This document shows, piece after piece, positions 51,701 to 63,195 of a stretch of DNA of 64,000 bases. Each line of letters opens with the position of its first letter. Within the stretch, counting starts at the first letter, position 1. A program made the translations under genes and the position numbers. The notes below the pieces were generated by a model. The model had not been told where the DNA came from, made no database searches, and saw nothing but the letters and a program-made list of their open reading frames with translations. The stretch spans positions 81,001,748 through 81,065,747 of the forward strand of contig NC_133935.1 in the NCBI RefSeq assembly GCF_031877795.1, given 5' to 3'. Source of the DNA: Strix aluco (taxonomy: Eukaryota; Chordata; Aves; Strigiformes; Strigidae).

Positions 51701-53299
51701 CACCATTAAAATGATTATTTTGTTATGAATCAGAGCTGACTTAAATGCAGGTGGAGGATGACTCCCTAAGCCAGGGTGTCTCTCCCAGACCCCTAATGCA
51801 ATTGAGGCTTACTGCACGTTAGCTGTCCTGAGCTGTCCTGTCTGGGCTCCATGTTCCAGAGGGGAGTGGTTTGTCACAGCTGATAGCATCCTCTTATGAC
51901 AGCCAGCAAAGGGTGGGGGAAAGGAAACACCATCCTGAAATCCCATTCCCTTCAGATGGAAAGCCCTGGTGACCATGAAATGGGATTCTCTGTGAGAGCC
52001 AGGATTTCCCAGGGCTGCTCCTCAGGGCACAGGAAAATCCATCATTTTCTTCCAGATCATTTTTTTCATTTCCTGGTTCACCACTCAAGTTAAATTTCCT
52101 TTTAAGTGCTGTTTACGTTTGCAGCTTTAAAAATGTGGGAAAGGCTCTCTCATGGCAGGCTGTGCTACAGCGCTAGTAATTATTTCAGAGATGGCTCCTG
52201 CGTTGCCTCTTGCCCTCTCATCTGTCATCAGCTCCCTCCTGTGTTTTGTGAAGTTTTTGCTTTGCTGCTGACTGTGGCACGACAAAAAGTGAGCTCATAC
52301 AGAGCTCAAATTACTGTTGAACTAGTTCGGATCTGTTTAATGGAAACCTTCCTTCTCCAAACCCTTTGCACTTATTTTACTTAAGTCATAAAACTTTGTC
52401 TGTTTGAACTTTATGAAAACAAACCAAAACCCTCTTCTGTGTTAGTTACAAAACACTTTGGTTCCTTTCCCTGTTTTTGTTTCGTGTTATTTACTTAACT
52501 GCTGCTGCAGTAGTGTCTTGGGGTAAAAAGACACTACTTCTTAGCCAAACAATTTAAATTTTTCATAAAGGGAGATGTATAACGAAACTCGTTGTGAAAT
52601 GAGTTAAACATCCATTCCAGCTCAAGCTTTAAATAGGAAGTGTGGATCATTTCAAAAGCCAGGAAAATTTGGACATGATAGAGTATGGATGTGATAATAC
52701 TTTTCAGCAGCTGTGGAAATAAAGGAAAACGTCTGACTGGTCCTGGCAAAAGTTTGCATAAATTTATAACTTAGGGTGTATGCATATGATCTCATGAGAC
52801 AGAGTGAATTTTTGCAACCGCGTGCAATGCTGAGTGGTATGTGAGCATCAACCCATATTTAAAAAATCCTGCGGTAAGTGTCTTCTCAATTTTTTTATTT
52901 TTTCCTGAGGCAGAGATGTGCCAGGATCTATTGTGGACTTTGTTAAGTAAATTCCGTCTCTCCTTGTGTATTCTTGTTTTGCTTTTTTGGCTTTCTGTGC
53001 TACTGGCTAATCTGTTAGTGATGCTTAAGTTTAAAGGGACCTCAGCTGCACATTCCAGTGAAGAAAAAAAATAAATTGTATATGCTTCTGAGTTTTCTCT
53101 CTGAACTCCTTTTGTTACCCCTGTTTTTTGAGATGGCCATATATTCTAGAAGTTAATTTAGCAGGTTGAGAAAAGCTTTTTTAAATTGTCAGCTTTGCAT
53201 TTATTCAGGAAAAGCTTTGGTATCTTCTGCCCTCAGAATTTCAGTGAACCCACGATCACTGCAGAATCATTTGGGTATGGATTTTCTCCAGTTGCTGTG

Positions 53300-53331
53300 T
53301 TAAACATGTACAAGGAACTGTACATGTTTAA
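53300..53331. repeat. perfect 13-bp inverted repeat, 6-bp spacer
   Basis: Left arm TTAAACATGTACA (53,300-53,312), spacer AGGAAC, right arm TGTACATGTTTAA (53,319-53,331). The arms are exactly complementary, and the next outward pair does not match. In RNA it would be a 13-bp stem with a 6-nt loop. As DNA it is a symmetric binding-site candidate. Confidence 0.9.
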
Positions 53332-56300
53332 AAACAATTAATGGGAAATAATAAGATATTTTAGCCCAACAGGCTCAGTTCTCTGTACGCATTCAGTAAA
53401 TGACTCTTATTGAGATTAATGGTTTCCTGTGTTTTATTAGCACAGCAGTTTCAGCTGGTCCTCTAATCTCACATTTCTTTTTATAACTATTTTATAAGGA
53501 GAAGGACCCAATTAAACCAGTTCAGGTTTCTCTGTTACACTGCTGTTATCCTTGCTCTCATCATAACACGCCTGTCTTGGCTGGCTGGCTGCTGTGCTTC
53601 GCAAGCCTCTGGCGTGTCCCCCTGGAACTTCTGCGTTTGCGCCGAAAGCTCCTACAGTCACTTATGCAGCTGTATCTTTTTGACCATCTCTGCCTCCTTT
53701 TATTCTGGTGTGTACACAAAAGCACACAATCCCATGTTTACTTTGTATTTTTTAGCCAACGCAGGCTGAGATTACAAGGTGGTTCTACCTCTGTGCAGGA
53801 CTGCTCTAGACACTGAAACCTCCCAAGGTGGAGCTGCATGCCCCTTGCATCCCTTGTGCAGTTACTGGCTCCTGTGCCAGCCCCCCAGAGCAGGGCTGAT
53901 GTAGGGAGGTGGGAAAAGAGAGGGGAGGGGGAAAGCGGGTGGCAGCTGCTGCAGAGCGATTAGGACAGCTTCTGCTACCTGATCTAGCAGCCAGGTGGTT
54001 TCTGTTGTTGCCAGTAGAGGTGAGGATAGAAGCTAGGCAGGAAAGAGGGGCCATCCTATATCTGCAGCCATCGCCCAAATGCAGATAGCTGGGCTGTAAG
54101 CAGGAAGAAAAGGAAGGCTTTAGCTCTTGGGGCAGCGTGCCTTGCAAAGAATAATTTTCTGCTTCTCCAGGGAAGAATAACACAGGTGAGCATACCCTGA
54201 AGACTTTCTGTCAGACATAAATCTGACATAAATCTGGTCCTGCTGTGGGTGCCTGGTGTGTGGTAAAGCAGCACTGCTTTGGGCTTCGCTGCTCTGCTAT
54301 TTAACTGGTACCTCAATGAGGTGTGGAAGCATCCACTACGTTTGTGCCTTTGTCTTATTATACAAGCATCCTGCCAGTGGTGTGATACAGGAGTGAGTCT
54401 TGTCCAAGATGAGGTCAGGGGAGTGTACTTTAGATTCTCTGTTGAGGATATAAGGCTTAAACACTAAACTATAAATTCAAGATTGGCAAAGACCTGTTTC
54501 AGGATGGAATGCCCCATGATTTCGGTTTGTCCATCTTGAGATCATCTTAAAGTATTTTGTTGAATGTGTGTATGGGGGTAGGTCATTTGGATTGTGTAGA
54601 TTGAAACATTAATTTAAACTGGATTAGAAAATCGTAAAAGTAATGGGGAAAAATCTTATTTACAAGTAAGTTTAAAATAAATGTGTAGTTTAGCCATAAT
54701 GAAATATGCAGTCTAACTTAACCTCCCCTACCTCCCTGATCTAAGCACCTTAAGGCTTCCCCCCCAGCCCTGAACATTTGTGACCTGTTCAGATTCAGGT
54801 AGTTAAGATGTTGCAACCAGTGTTTTTGAGAAACAAGCAAAATTTTTCAGTAGTTTTTCTATGAAATTCAGAGATGTTTTCTTCATTGATTTTTTTTTTT
54901 TAATTTCATTCCATGAATTCAGTAACTAGTTATTTCAATTTGTAAATTTTTCAAGTAGTTATTCCAAAGCTGAGAAAGTGAAGAGTCAGGATTATGATTG
55001 AGAAAGAAGAGGATAACTCTACTAGTTCTAAAATCTGGAGTCAGGATGGAAAATAATCAAATTGCTAACTTCAGATAATAATTTGTTCTAAATGTTTGAT
55101 CTATAAACAAAATGTCTGTTCCACTTTGTGCCCAGCTTGCTTCAGGTGATTTTATCTAAGTAAATAAAATCAGTTTTGCTTTGATGGTTTTGTGAACTCA
55201 CTCTGCCTTCACTTATGTCTCTTAATGCAACCTTGATAGGAATAACAGCTGAAAATGTGTTCACTTAGAACATTAGAACTGAGTAATTTTCCATGTGTAA
55301 TAAAGAATTTGAATAAGTGTGTGTTATATGGGACCAATTAGTGCTGTAATTTATCTGTCTCTTCAGCAAACAAAAGGCTCATGTTACAGTAACCCTTCTG
55401 CAGAGAATAACTGAAACAGAAAATGCTACAAATATTTAACAGTCGAGGTTTCTGCTTAAATAATTTTCATTTTTAGCATCTGTTCATTTCTAGAATATAA
55501 ATCAACACCAGTATTTTCTCCTGAGATGTGTCTTGTTGAATCCTTTTTAGCTGAAGTGAAAAATGGAGGCATGGGATTATTTTGAACCTGCATGTACTTT
55601 GCTCTTGATGTAAAACATTGAAACCCCCAAACTGCAAGCTTTGAATATGCAGAAGTTGCCCCTGGCTGTGCAATAAGATATTTAGATGTGCAGATCATGA
55701 AGAACCTTTGTGGTCTTTCAAGGAAGGACTACCTTGGTAAAAACAAGTTTAAAACTTGAAGCTTGCTATGATTTCTTTCTTAAATCTAATAGATGCCTGG
55801 ACAAAGGGAATTAGTCATAAGAAGGAAGTCTTAAAACTGGTTTGTATTAGATTTCAAAGGTGAGGGTTGTGCTGGTCATTTAAAACCTTGGATTTCTCAC
55901 CACCACCAGAGCCAACAAATGGCAATCTAACATGAGGTTCTGGCAAGATATAGTCTCATCTGTAAAGGGCCTTATGCAAGTTAAAACAGATGTGGTTTGG
56001 GATCATACTTAACATCTGTGGCTGGTGACAGAGCAGTACATGAGAGGAGATGACTTGTTCTCGTGGCATGGGATGCTTGTAGATTCAGCTGATATGGACT
56101 CATCATTTATGCATGTTTTGGCTAGTCCTTCAACACAGAATTGGAGAATGTAGGTCAACTGCACCAGTGAGGCTCTGGTTTCTGAAAGAAGATTGGAGAT
56201 CCTATCCCAGTGCCTCTTTCCAGTACCCTTTGGGCTTTCGGAGTGCCATTTGGAAGGTTTCATTAAGAGCCTGCTTCCTGGCTCCCTTTAGCACAGAAGA

Positions 56301-56639
56301 CTGTTAGCCATCTGATACTCATTTGCCCATGGGCAGCCATTGCAAAAGTTAGCATAAAGGATGGCACCTCAAAGGGAAGCAGAAGGGGTGTTTCCTTGAG
56401 TCTGTCCTTCCCTGTGTCATCTCCAGCCAGCGTCCTGCCACGCATGCATGGATGCACACAAGATGCATGGGCAGGAAAGGGACCTACTTCTGCACAGTCT
56501 CCTCTTTCAGACATTATGACCCTCTCACGTGCCTTTTTGGCTCGCTGGAGGAAAACACATGCTTCTTTGCATATTTGCTCAGTTAATAAAGGAAATGGGT
56601 ATTGAGTACATTATATCCTTCCAAAACTGTAACAATTTC

Positions 56640-58110
56640 ACCACCACCATCTTTATTATTGATTTGAATATTTGATATCAATGAAATCAGAGTAGATTAA
56701 GTAGCATTTTCAATTCCAACTGGATGTGATTGCTGTAATTGTTGCCAGGCACTATCTGAAGACGTTTCTACCTAAACACAAAACCTAACCGAGGGGAGAA
56801 GAGACTGCTAATGAGATTATGAAGTGAAATATCGATTAACGAACATTCTCTATCGTGGAGACTGGAAAAGGAGGAGAAAAATTAATGCAAAAGGAATCAA
56901 AAGAGGTCTTGTTATTTGTGGATTAAAATTTGTAGTTTAAACAATGGGATTTAATCTGTTAGCGGATTTTATAGTTAAAGTATGTGGAATAGGCTGAATT
57001 GGGGGCCAAGTATTCGAAACATAAGTACCGCAAGCATTTAAACCAGAAGCAGGAAGACGAAGGGAAAGAAGTAGTAAGCAATTGGTCTTTCTTTCTGTAA
57101 GGCTGTGAGACTAGGACTTGTGTATTCAACTGAAGTTTTTCCTTTGAAGCCTTTTGAAGGGTGGTTAATAATACACATGCCTTCTCCTCTGAGAAGTCAA
57201 GGATCACTGACAAATAAACCAGGGTTATCAAATGAAAACATATTTTAATTTGCTTTGCGATTTAAAACAACAGATTATTTCAGCATCTATAGCACTCGCC
57301 TTCTATTAAATTGTTTCAACATCAAAGGCCTTTCACCGAGGATGAGTTTTCTTGTTTTACATGGTCCACACTTCATTTTAGTCCTTGAATTCTGCATATG
57401 GCTGTCTCCTATAATGACATTTTTGTAAAGGACTTGTGTGTATTTCTGCTGTTTCTAACATATGTTCTTCTGTGCAGGCTTTGGATGGGGGAATGAAGCC
57501 ACTTAGTGTCTTGGTAAAGGTTTTTTTCTGTACTTAAGAATAAATCAGTCTTTATTTTAGAAAACATTTGCACAGTGATGGTACCTATTAAGCATAAAAT
57601 GCTTCTGTGATATCCATTGGAAAGAATGTCTATGAATAAAAAATGAACTACTTGAATCAATACTATTTTCATTCCCTGCTTTCTTAGTCTTGCCTTTTGC
57701 TTCTACACTCTTTACGAGCTTTCCATGATGGTGGAGTTTTCCTTTCAAAAGAGGCAACATGGCCTTGTTATTCTCCCTTGCTTTGTTTCATCTGCAGCGC
57801 ACACAGTAACGTGATAGGGAAGTTGGGAGTTATAATTTCAGAACTGCGCACGCAGATAGTTTGTCTTTAAAATATCCACACCCCCCCCGCCCTTTGCTTC
57901 TGCTTGGTTCTTTTGCCTTATCAGCTCTTTCCTTTTACTTCTTTTTATGATTTCTTTTTATGGTACGTTGTACGTGCTCTGTGAACACAAATTAACAGCC
58001 TCTGAATCAGAGCATATTCCTGATTAGATGAGGTCTCCTGGCTCTCGCTTATGGAAATCTTAAATAATCCAGAGGACTTTAGGTGTAAGTATAGTTTTAA
58101 TAATAAAACT
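56640..58110. promoter_or_regulatory. possible conserved noncoding/enhancer block
   Basis: This AT-rich stretch is free of recognisable transposon relics and dense in homeodomain-type words (for example 'gattgctgtaattgttgcc' at 56,729, 'atatcgattaacgaac' at 56,829 and 'taaataatcc' at 58,061). It also holds an isolated NRF1-like site at 57,844-57,855. Blocks like this inside long introns of developmental genes are often conserved enhancers. This is a judgement from texture, because conservation itself cannot be seen in one sequence. Confidence 0.25.
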
Positions 58111-60275
58111 TGCCCTGTGCTAAATTCCTGGAGATTTTTGTAATAGCAGTCCTCATCAGGGTTATTAACCTAGGGTTATTAACTTTCAGATGTTCACTAA
58201 GGCCAAGTCTTGTTCACTTGTCTTCAGTATTCTTTTACTGATTTAATAAAATGGCATCATTATATCTTTGTTACACCTGGACTTGTCTCTTATGTGCAGA
58301 GGGTAGTGGTGGTTTACTATCTTAATTTCAAAACTTCCTGATTTTATGTGCAGTACTGTGGCCAGTGTTCACTGAAGCTGATAAACCTTCCCTAGAGGAA
58401 GGCTGGTTTGATAACAACAAAGGAATGAGGATGATAAGGAGAGTCACTGGTTTGGAGAAATGGGTAGGTGTTAATGCTAGGCAAAGAATAACTAAGTGTA
58501 TAATGGACAGGTAGTGAGAGTAACCCTCCAGCACTGACTTCTGTTCACATCGATTTTGTTTCCTTATTCTTTTCATAATCACAAAACTAGATTCTAATTT
58601 AGTGCAGACTTTTATCTTCCTCTTCCTTGTTAGCGTAGAGATGGTCACAGCTGGTGGTAGTAATGAGCCCACGTACTGCACAAAGTCAGGGGAGACTGCA
58701 GTTCATTGCCACTGTGCCCAGCCCCATTTAATGAAGCTTTTTGAGAGCACGCAGCAGTAGTGCATGCTTTTTAAGATGATGACAGATCCTGTTAGGTTTT
58801 AAATGCATCTTCTTTCCAGAAGCATGACAGGGTTTTCATGCAGGTTGGTGCTGTATTTAAGGTTACATCACCATTTCCATTATAAACCCCTTGTTTCCAG
58901 TAATGGTGCTGTGTGGCAGCCCTGTCACAAAGTACTTAGCAGAAAAAGGTTTTGTTAAGATTAAGAAAGGAAGAATTTTCAGCCTCTTCTAATGTTATGG
59001 TCACTAAACATATGGGAAGGGAAGAAGGCCTCCGTGTGTGTGATTAAAATGGGCTTAGATGGAGTTTAAGGTGCTTGGAATAAGAGGCATGTCCTTCTCA
59101 CTGCTGGAACGTGGGGAAAGTTGAAGAGGGTAGCACAGGTAAGGACTGTGAAGCTATTAGCATTGGCCTAGAGTAGTAAACACAAATGTTTGCAAGGCTT
59201 CTGCAGTGAGTAGGGGGTATGAGCGACTGTGATGTCATTCTGCTAGAGTTAATTGCACTAATGCACCGGGAGCTGTGCCAGCTGCAGGCTCTGGCTGTGG
59301 AGCTGTTTCTCTATATTGTCATTTCTATTAAACGTGATTGCTGATGAAGAGCTTTGGCTCCCTTTACTTGGCTTGGAGCTGGTATGGTGTGTTCTATTTT
59401 GTTGGTAATTGTCTCTAGCTTGGAAAGGAAACTCTTGGATCTCTACTAAAGGCATATTTGTGACTTGTAATAGATGTTTCTGTGACCTTGGACCATGTGC
59501 TCCACAAAAATGTAAGAGGAAATTAATGGAACATCTGACCTTACTTTTTAAAGGTCAGACTTTCATTTTTACTTTCTTGACTAAAGTTTCAGGAATTCTA
59601 AGTTAATCTGAGTTGCAATGACTTTTTGACTAGGGTGAAGCACTATCTTGCCTTTCTTTTTCTTTTCCCAATTTTAAAGTTTTCATTTCCTGGATCTGTG
59701 AAATTGTAATCCTAGATGGTGCATAAGATAGTCATTCCTTGTTCATACACTCAGATCTAAACTCAATAGTTGGAGGCAGTTTGTGGTATTCAGTTAGTGG
59801 AAAAGGAAGCCTTGAGTTAATCAACTTCCAGTAAACGAAATCTTAATGGTTATATCGACAGACTTCTAGCTCTGGCCTTGTGGGCTGTTGCAGCAATTCA
59901 GCAGCGTGCAGTAATATTCACTTGCAAACTGAAAGTCTATTAAAAAAGAAGTGCTGTCTGCATGACTTCAGTTCTAAATTGTCTGTATTAATTTATAATT
60001 TCCTATTTTTAATGTAAATTAAATGAATAGTTGATTTAGAGCTAATAAAGCAAATGGTATGTCAGATTTTTAGAGTGAGAGAGGATCTTCTGGCATTAAT
60101 CCTAAACAGTCTCATGTCTTATTCAGGCTACAACTTTAGTCTGCCAATCAGACTTTGTTTTTTCACATATTTTCTTAATAGTTTGCACATTTGGGGATTG
60201 CTTTTTATAAGAATTACTGTAAAAAAATCAAATAGAGGTGATTCATCAAGATCTATTCTGATTATTTACAAAGGC

Positions 60276-60312
60276 CATATATATGTGTGAGTATATATAT
60301 ATGTACATATGT
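60276..60312. repeat. TA/TG-rich microsatellite
   Basis: This is alternating purine-pyrimidine DNA: 'catatatatgtgtgagtata', then 'tatatatgtacatatgta'. It is short and interrupted, and capable of unwinding or cruciform formation. Confidence 0.8.
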
Positions 60313-60379
60313 ATCTGTGTTTTAAAACAGCAGGCTTCAGGCTTTAACCACATGCAGAATGCAATCACATTGTTTTTTG

Positions 60380-60423
60380 TTGGCCACGTTTGTGGCCAAG
60401 AAATGGACTTGGCCAAGAAATGG
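60380..60423. repeat. 8-bp stem-loop overlapping a 17-bp-period tandem duplication
   Basis: TTGGCCAC-GTTT-GTGGCCAA (60,380-60,399) is a perfect 8-bp inverted repeat. It runs into two copies of GGCCAAGAAATGG, at 60,394-60,406 and 60,411-60,423, spaced 17 bp apart. The next hairpin begins two bases after the second copy. Confidence 0.85.
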
Positions 60424-60424
60424 G

Positions 60425-60476
60425 CTATTTATTCTCCTTTTAAGTCCACAAATAGACTTAAAAGGAAAATAAATAG
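60425..60476 (+). repeat. long near-perfect hairpin: 22-bp arms, 8-nt loop
   Basis: The left arm 60,425-60,446 and right arm 60,455-60,476 are complementary at 21 of 22 positions. The one mismatch is C at 60,434 against A at 60,467. The loop is CACAAATA. It is AU-rich in its outer third and has 'CTCCTTTTAAGTC' in the inner part. In a rightward transcript it would fold into a stable stem. It could be a small palindromic transposon remnant (MITE-like), a structured RNA element, or a chance palindrome grown by template switching. It is shorter than most pre-miRNAs because pairing does not extend below the 22-bp stem. Confidence 0.85.
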
Positions 60477-60674
60477 ATGGAAGCAAGAGAGACACTTGGG
60501 ATTATAAGGAAGTCTAATATTCTCTGCCAGAGTTAGGGTCGTCTTTTTTTGCAGTGATGGAAAATTTAAGAGTCCTCCGTTAAAGTTTAAATAGGCAGGA
60601 TTTGAAATTACTGCGCATCTGGAAGTGTAGTAGATGGTCAAATGTAGAAGGGCTAATCTTAAAGGGCTCAACTG

Positions 60675-60790
60675 GGACTTGCATGATCCGCCTTGAGTTT
60701 CCAGTTCTACCTAGTTTCTCATATAGCTTTGGACAAGTAACTTGATCTCAGTTTGGCTTGTTTTTTTAAATGTTCTCCATCTTACAATGT
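60675..60790 (+). repeat. ancient MIR-like SINE relic
   Basis: 'gagtttccagttctacctag', 'tagctttggacaagtaactt', 'gatctcagtttggcttg' and 'ttctccatcttacaatgt' follow the plus-strand MIR core and tail ('...cccggctctgccac...gaccttgggcaagt.acttaa...cctcagtttcc..atctgtaaaatg'). Confidence 0.6.
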
Positions 60791-63098
60791 AAGGAAGTTT
60801 GATCTCAGCTCTACAGAATGACATGAGAGTAAATTGGAAAGTGTCCAGTGGATGAACACAGGCTGCTGCTTCTACCTTTAGCCCTGGGCTACTGTGATAA
60901 CCAGTCAGGTGGGGACAACCATCTCCAGAAAGTGACTCCAGAGCATAAATGAGGAAGTGAATGTGAGTTACCCAGGAGCTGTGGTGTATTCTGGTTTTAT
61001 TCTCTACTGTTGCATCCTCTCTCTAGTCTGTGTGCTTCCTTCCAAGCAGTGGGGAGCTGCTGACCCATGTTTGCTCCAGCACTTAATCCAAGTGGGTGTG
61101 CTGCTCTGCTCTTCAGTTGTTGGCTCTATTTCTCCTGTTTGTTCCTGCAAGTCACTTGAAAGATGGATGTTCTAATATGAAGCACATCTTTTGTATATGT
61201 ATTTCCATAGTGCTACCAACTATAATGACAAAGTATTATAAATTCCATTTTTAAACCTGTGGGGCGTGTGTGTAGGTTTGTCAAGGGGCACCATCCTTCA
61301 AGCTGACTACCTGCATAAGTGCCTACTCCTAAGTACAGAGTGCAAAGCAATTCAAAAAAGCTCTTAAAACCGGAAGAAACGACCACATCTAATGAGTCTT
61401 GTGCTGATTTAAACATATATTTGATTTGAATTTATTTAAATAACTGTGAGAACATGTGCTACCAAAGCCACTTTTCTCAAGACCTAATTGCTTTGAAGTC
61501 TTGAAAAACTCATCTTGTGCATGCACGTCTGCAATTCTAAACATCTTTAAGATAAATGTAGATTAATGAAGTGTCTTGAGAGTACTTGCCTATACATGCA
61601 CTTAACCTAAACGGATGATGAACTGAATATATGAATGCTTCATTACAGAGAGACAGAGGTGAGTCTAAAGTTTTTAATTTGAATGAAGAAAGCTGGGACT
61701 GACTTTCATATGTGTCCAAATTCTGCTTGCATGTCTCTTTGCTAGGAGTCTGCTATGCATTTACAGTCTGATCTCATTCCACTCCAACAGGAACAGATGG
61801 GGATTCTTGAACTTGGCCCAAATTCCTAGAAAGACACTGCACTGACGTTTTGTAAAGGTGTGAGAGGGAGGGGGAATTTGGATGGCAGAGGGTGACATGG
61901 CAGAGAATGATACAAGGAAGAAGCAGCAACACTTCACTTTATTCAGCACTGCAGCAATGACTGTGAATATAAAATATTTCACTGTGGTAGAATAAATGCT
62001 TCTCTCCCGTGCCATCTAGATGCCATATCAAATGGATCCTCTTTGCTTGATTTTTTTTATTCCCCCATCTAATTAGCTCATAATTATAATCTTAATGACA
62101 CTTTCAAACTGGAACATCCCAATACTTGAGTCTTTCCCTTCTCCCTGCCCAGTTTGGATTTGTATGGGAATTTTGGCTACTTTGCAGATATTTTGATAAG
62201 GCTTATGCAGAATATGGGGTCTGAGAGCCACATGAAGATATTTCCTTTTCCTCTCCATCCCCGCACATGCCTGCCTGTTGCCCCATGGTCTCAACCTTGC
62301 TGCTCCTCTCCAGGGGAACCTGGGAGGGAGCGCTCAAATCCCAAGTGATTTTGAACAAAAGCGTGACTTTGGCTCTGCTACCTTTTGTTATCTAATGGAA
62401 CAAGCAGAGATGAGTGTATGTGTAATATTGTAAATGAAATGAGGGGGGGGAAATCTGAGATGTTATATTTAGTAATAATAATAATTTTAAAATTTTCCAC
62501 ATGGAAATGTGATTCTGCCTTTTTTAACAGGCTATTCTCACTTGCAAGCCGGACTGGTAATCCCGTTTGTCTACAGCTTTTCTGACTGAGTTCTTCTTGC
62601 TTTATTTGAGGGGTTGGAGATATTGTGAGCAATCTTACAAGTTGTTTATCCCTAATTTAAAACAAAGTGTTTAAGAGAACAGTGTGTGCTTCTGATGGAG
62701 TATCTTCTAAATAGAAAATTCTCTTGCTTCTTTCAAAACATTAAATATTCTCACCAGGAAAGGTCTGGTAGCTTTCCTTTAAAATGTGTGGCTTCGGCCT
62801 CAGTGCCAGCAAGATTTTGTGTTAGACTGAAATTTCCATATTGTATCAGAGTATAGTTGTCTCTTTATTTATTAGATACCTACTTGCATGATGGGCTATT
62901 CAAAGGAAAGCTGAGATGTCTTTTATTCTAGGTAGCATTAGTTTAATATGTGGAAAATATGTCTCTCTGTGTGTGTAAAATCACACACTAAGCTGAATCA
63001 TTGCTTTGGAAATTATTTTCAGTTGGTGAACTTCAATTTTTTGCATTCTCTTTTTTTTTAAGTTTAAATTTATCAGTTACTTTGTTCCATTGTTCCAG

Positions 63099-63195
63099 AA
63101 AAAAACCAGATATTGTTAATTTATATCTTCTAAGTCTCTTGGACCAGGTGAAACTGTGTAACAGAAGATTGAAGTGGGAAAGGGAATTACTGCTG
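63099..63195 (+). CDS. candidate coding exon of the rightward gene (97 bp)
   Basis: The acceptor 'ttactttgttccattgttccag' ends at 63,098 and the donor CTGCTG|GTGAGTGAT starts at 63,196, a strong pair. In the frame that begins with one leftover base, the exon is open for 32 codons (phase 2 in, phase 0 out): KKPDIVNLYLLSLLD, then QVKLCNRRLKWERELLL. The composition (Leu, Lys, Arg, Glu with heptad-like hydrophobics) looks like an amphipathic or coiled-coil helix rather than translated intron, where the ORF upstream of the acceptor becomes Phe/Ser-rich. If real, the start codon is in an upstream exon, because there is no ATG here. I do not recognise the protein. A 32-codon open stretch by chance is not improbable, so confidence rests mainly on the splice sites and composition. 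Confidence 0.4.
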
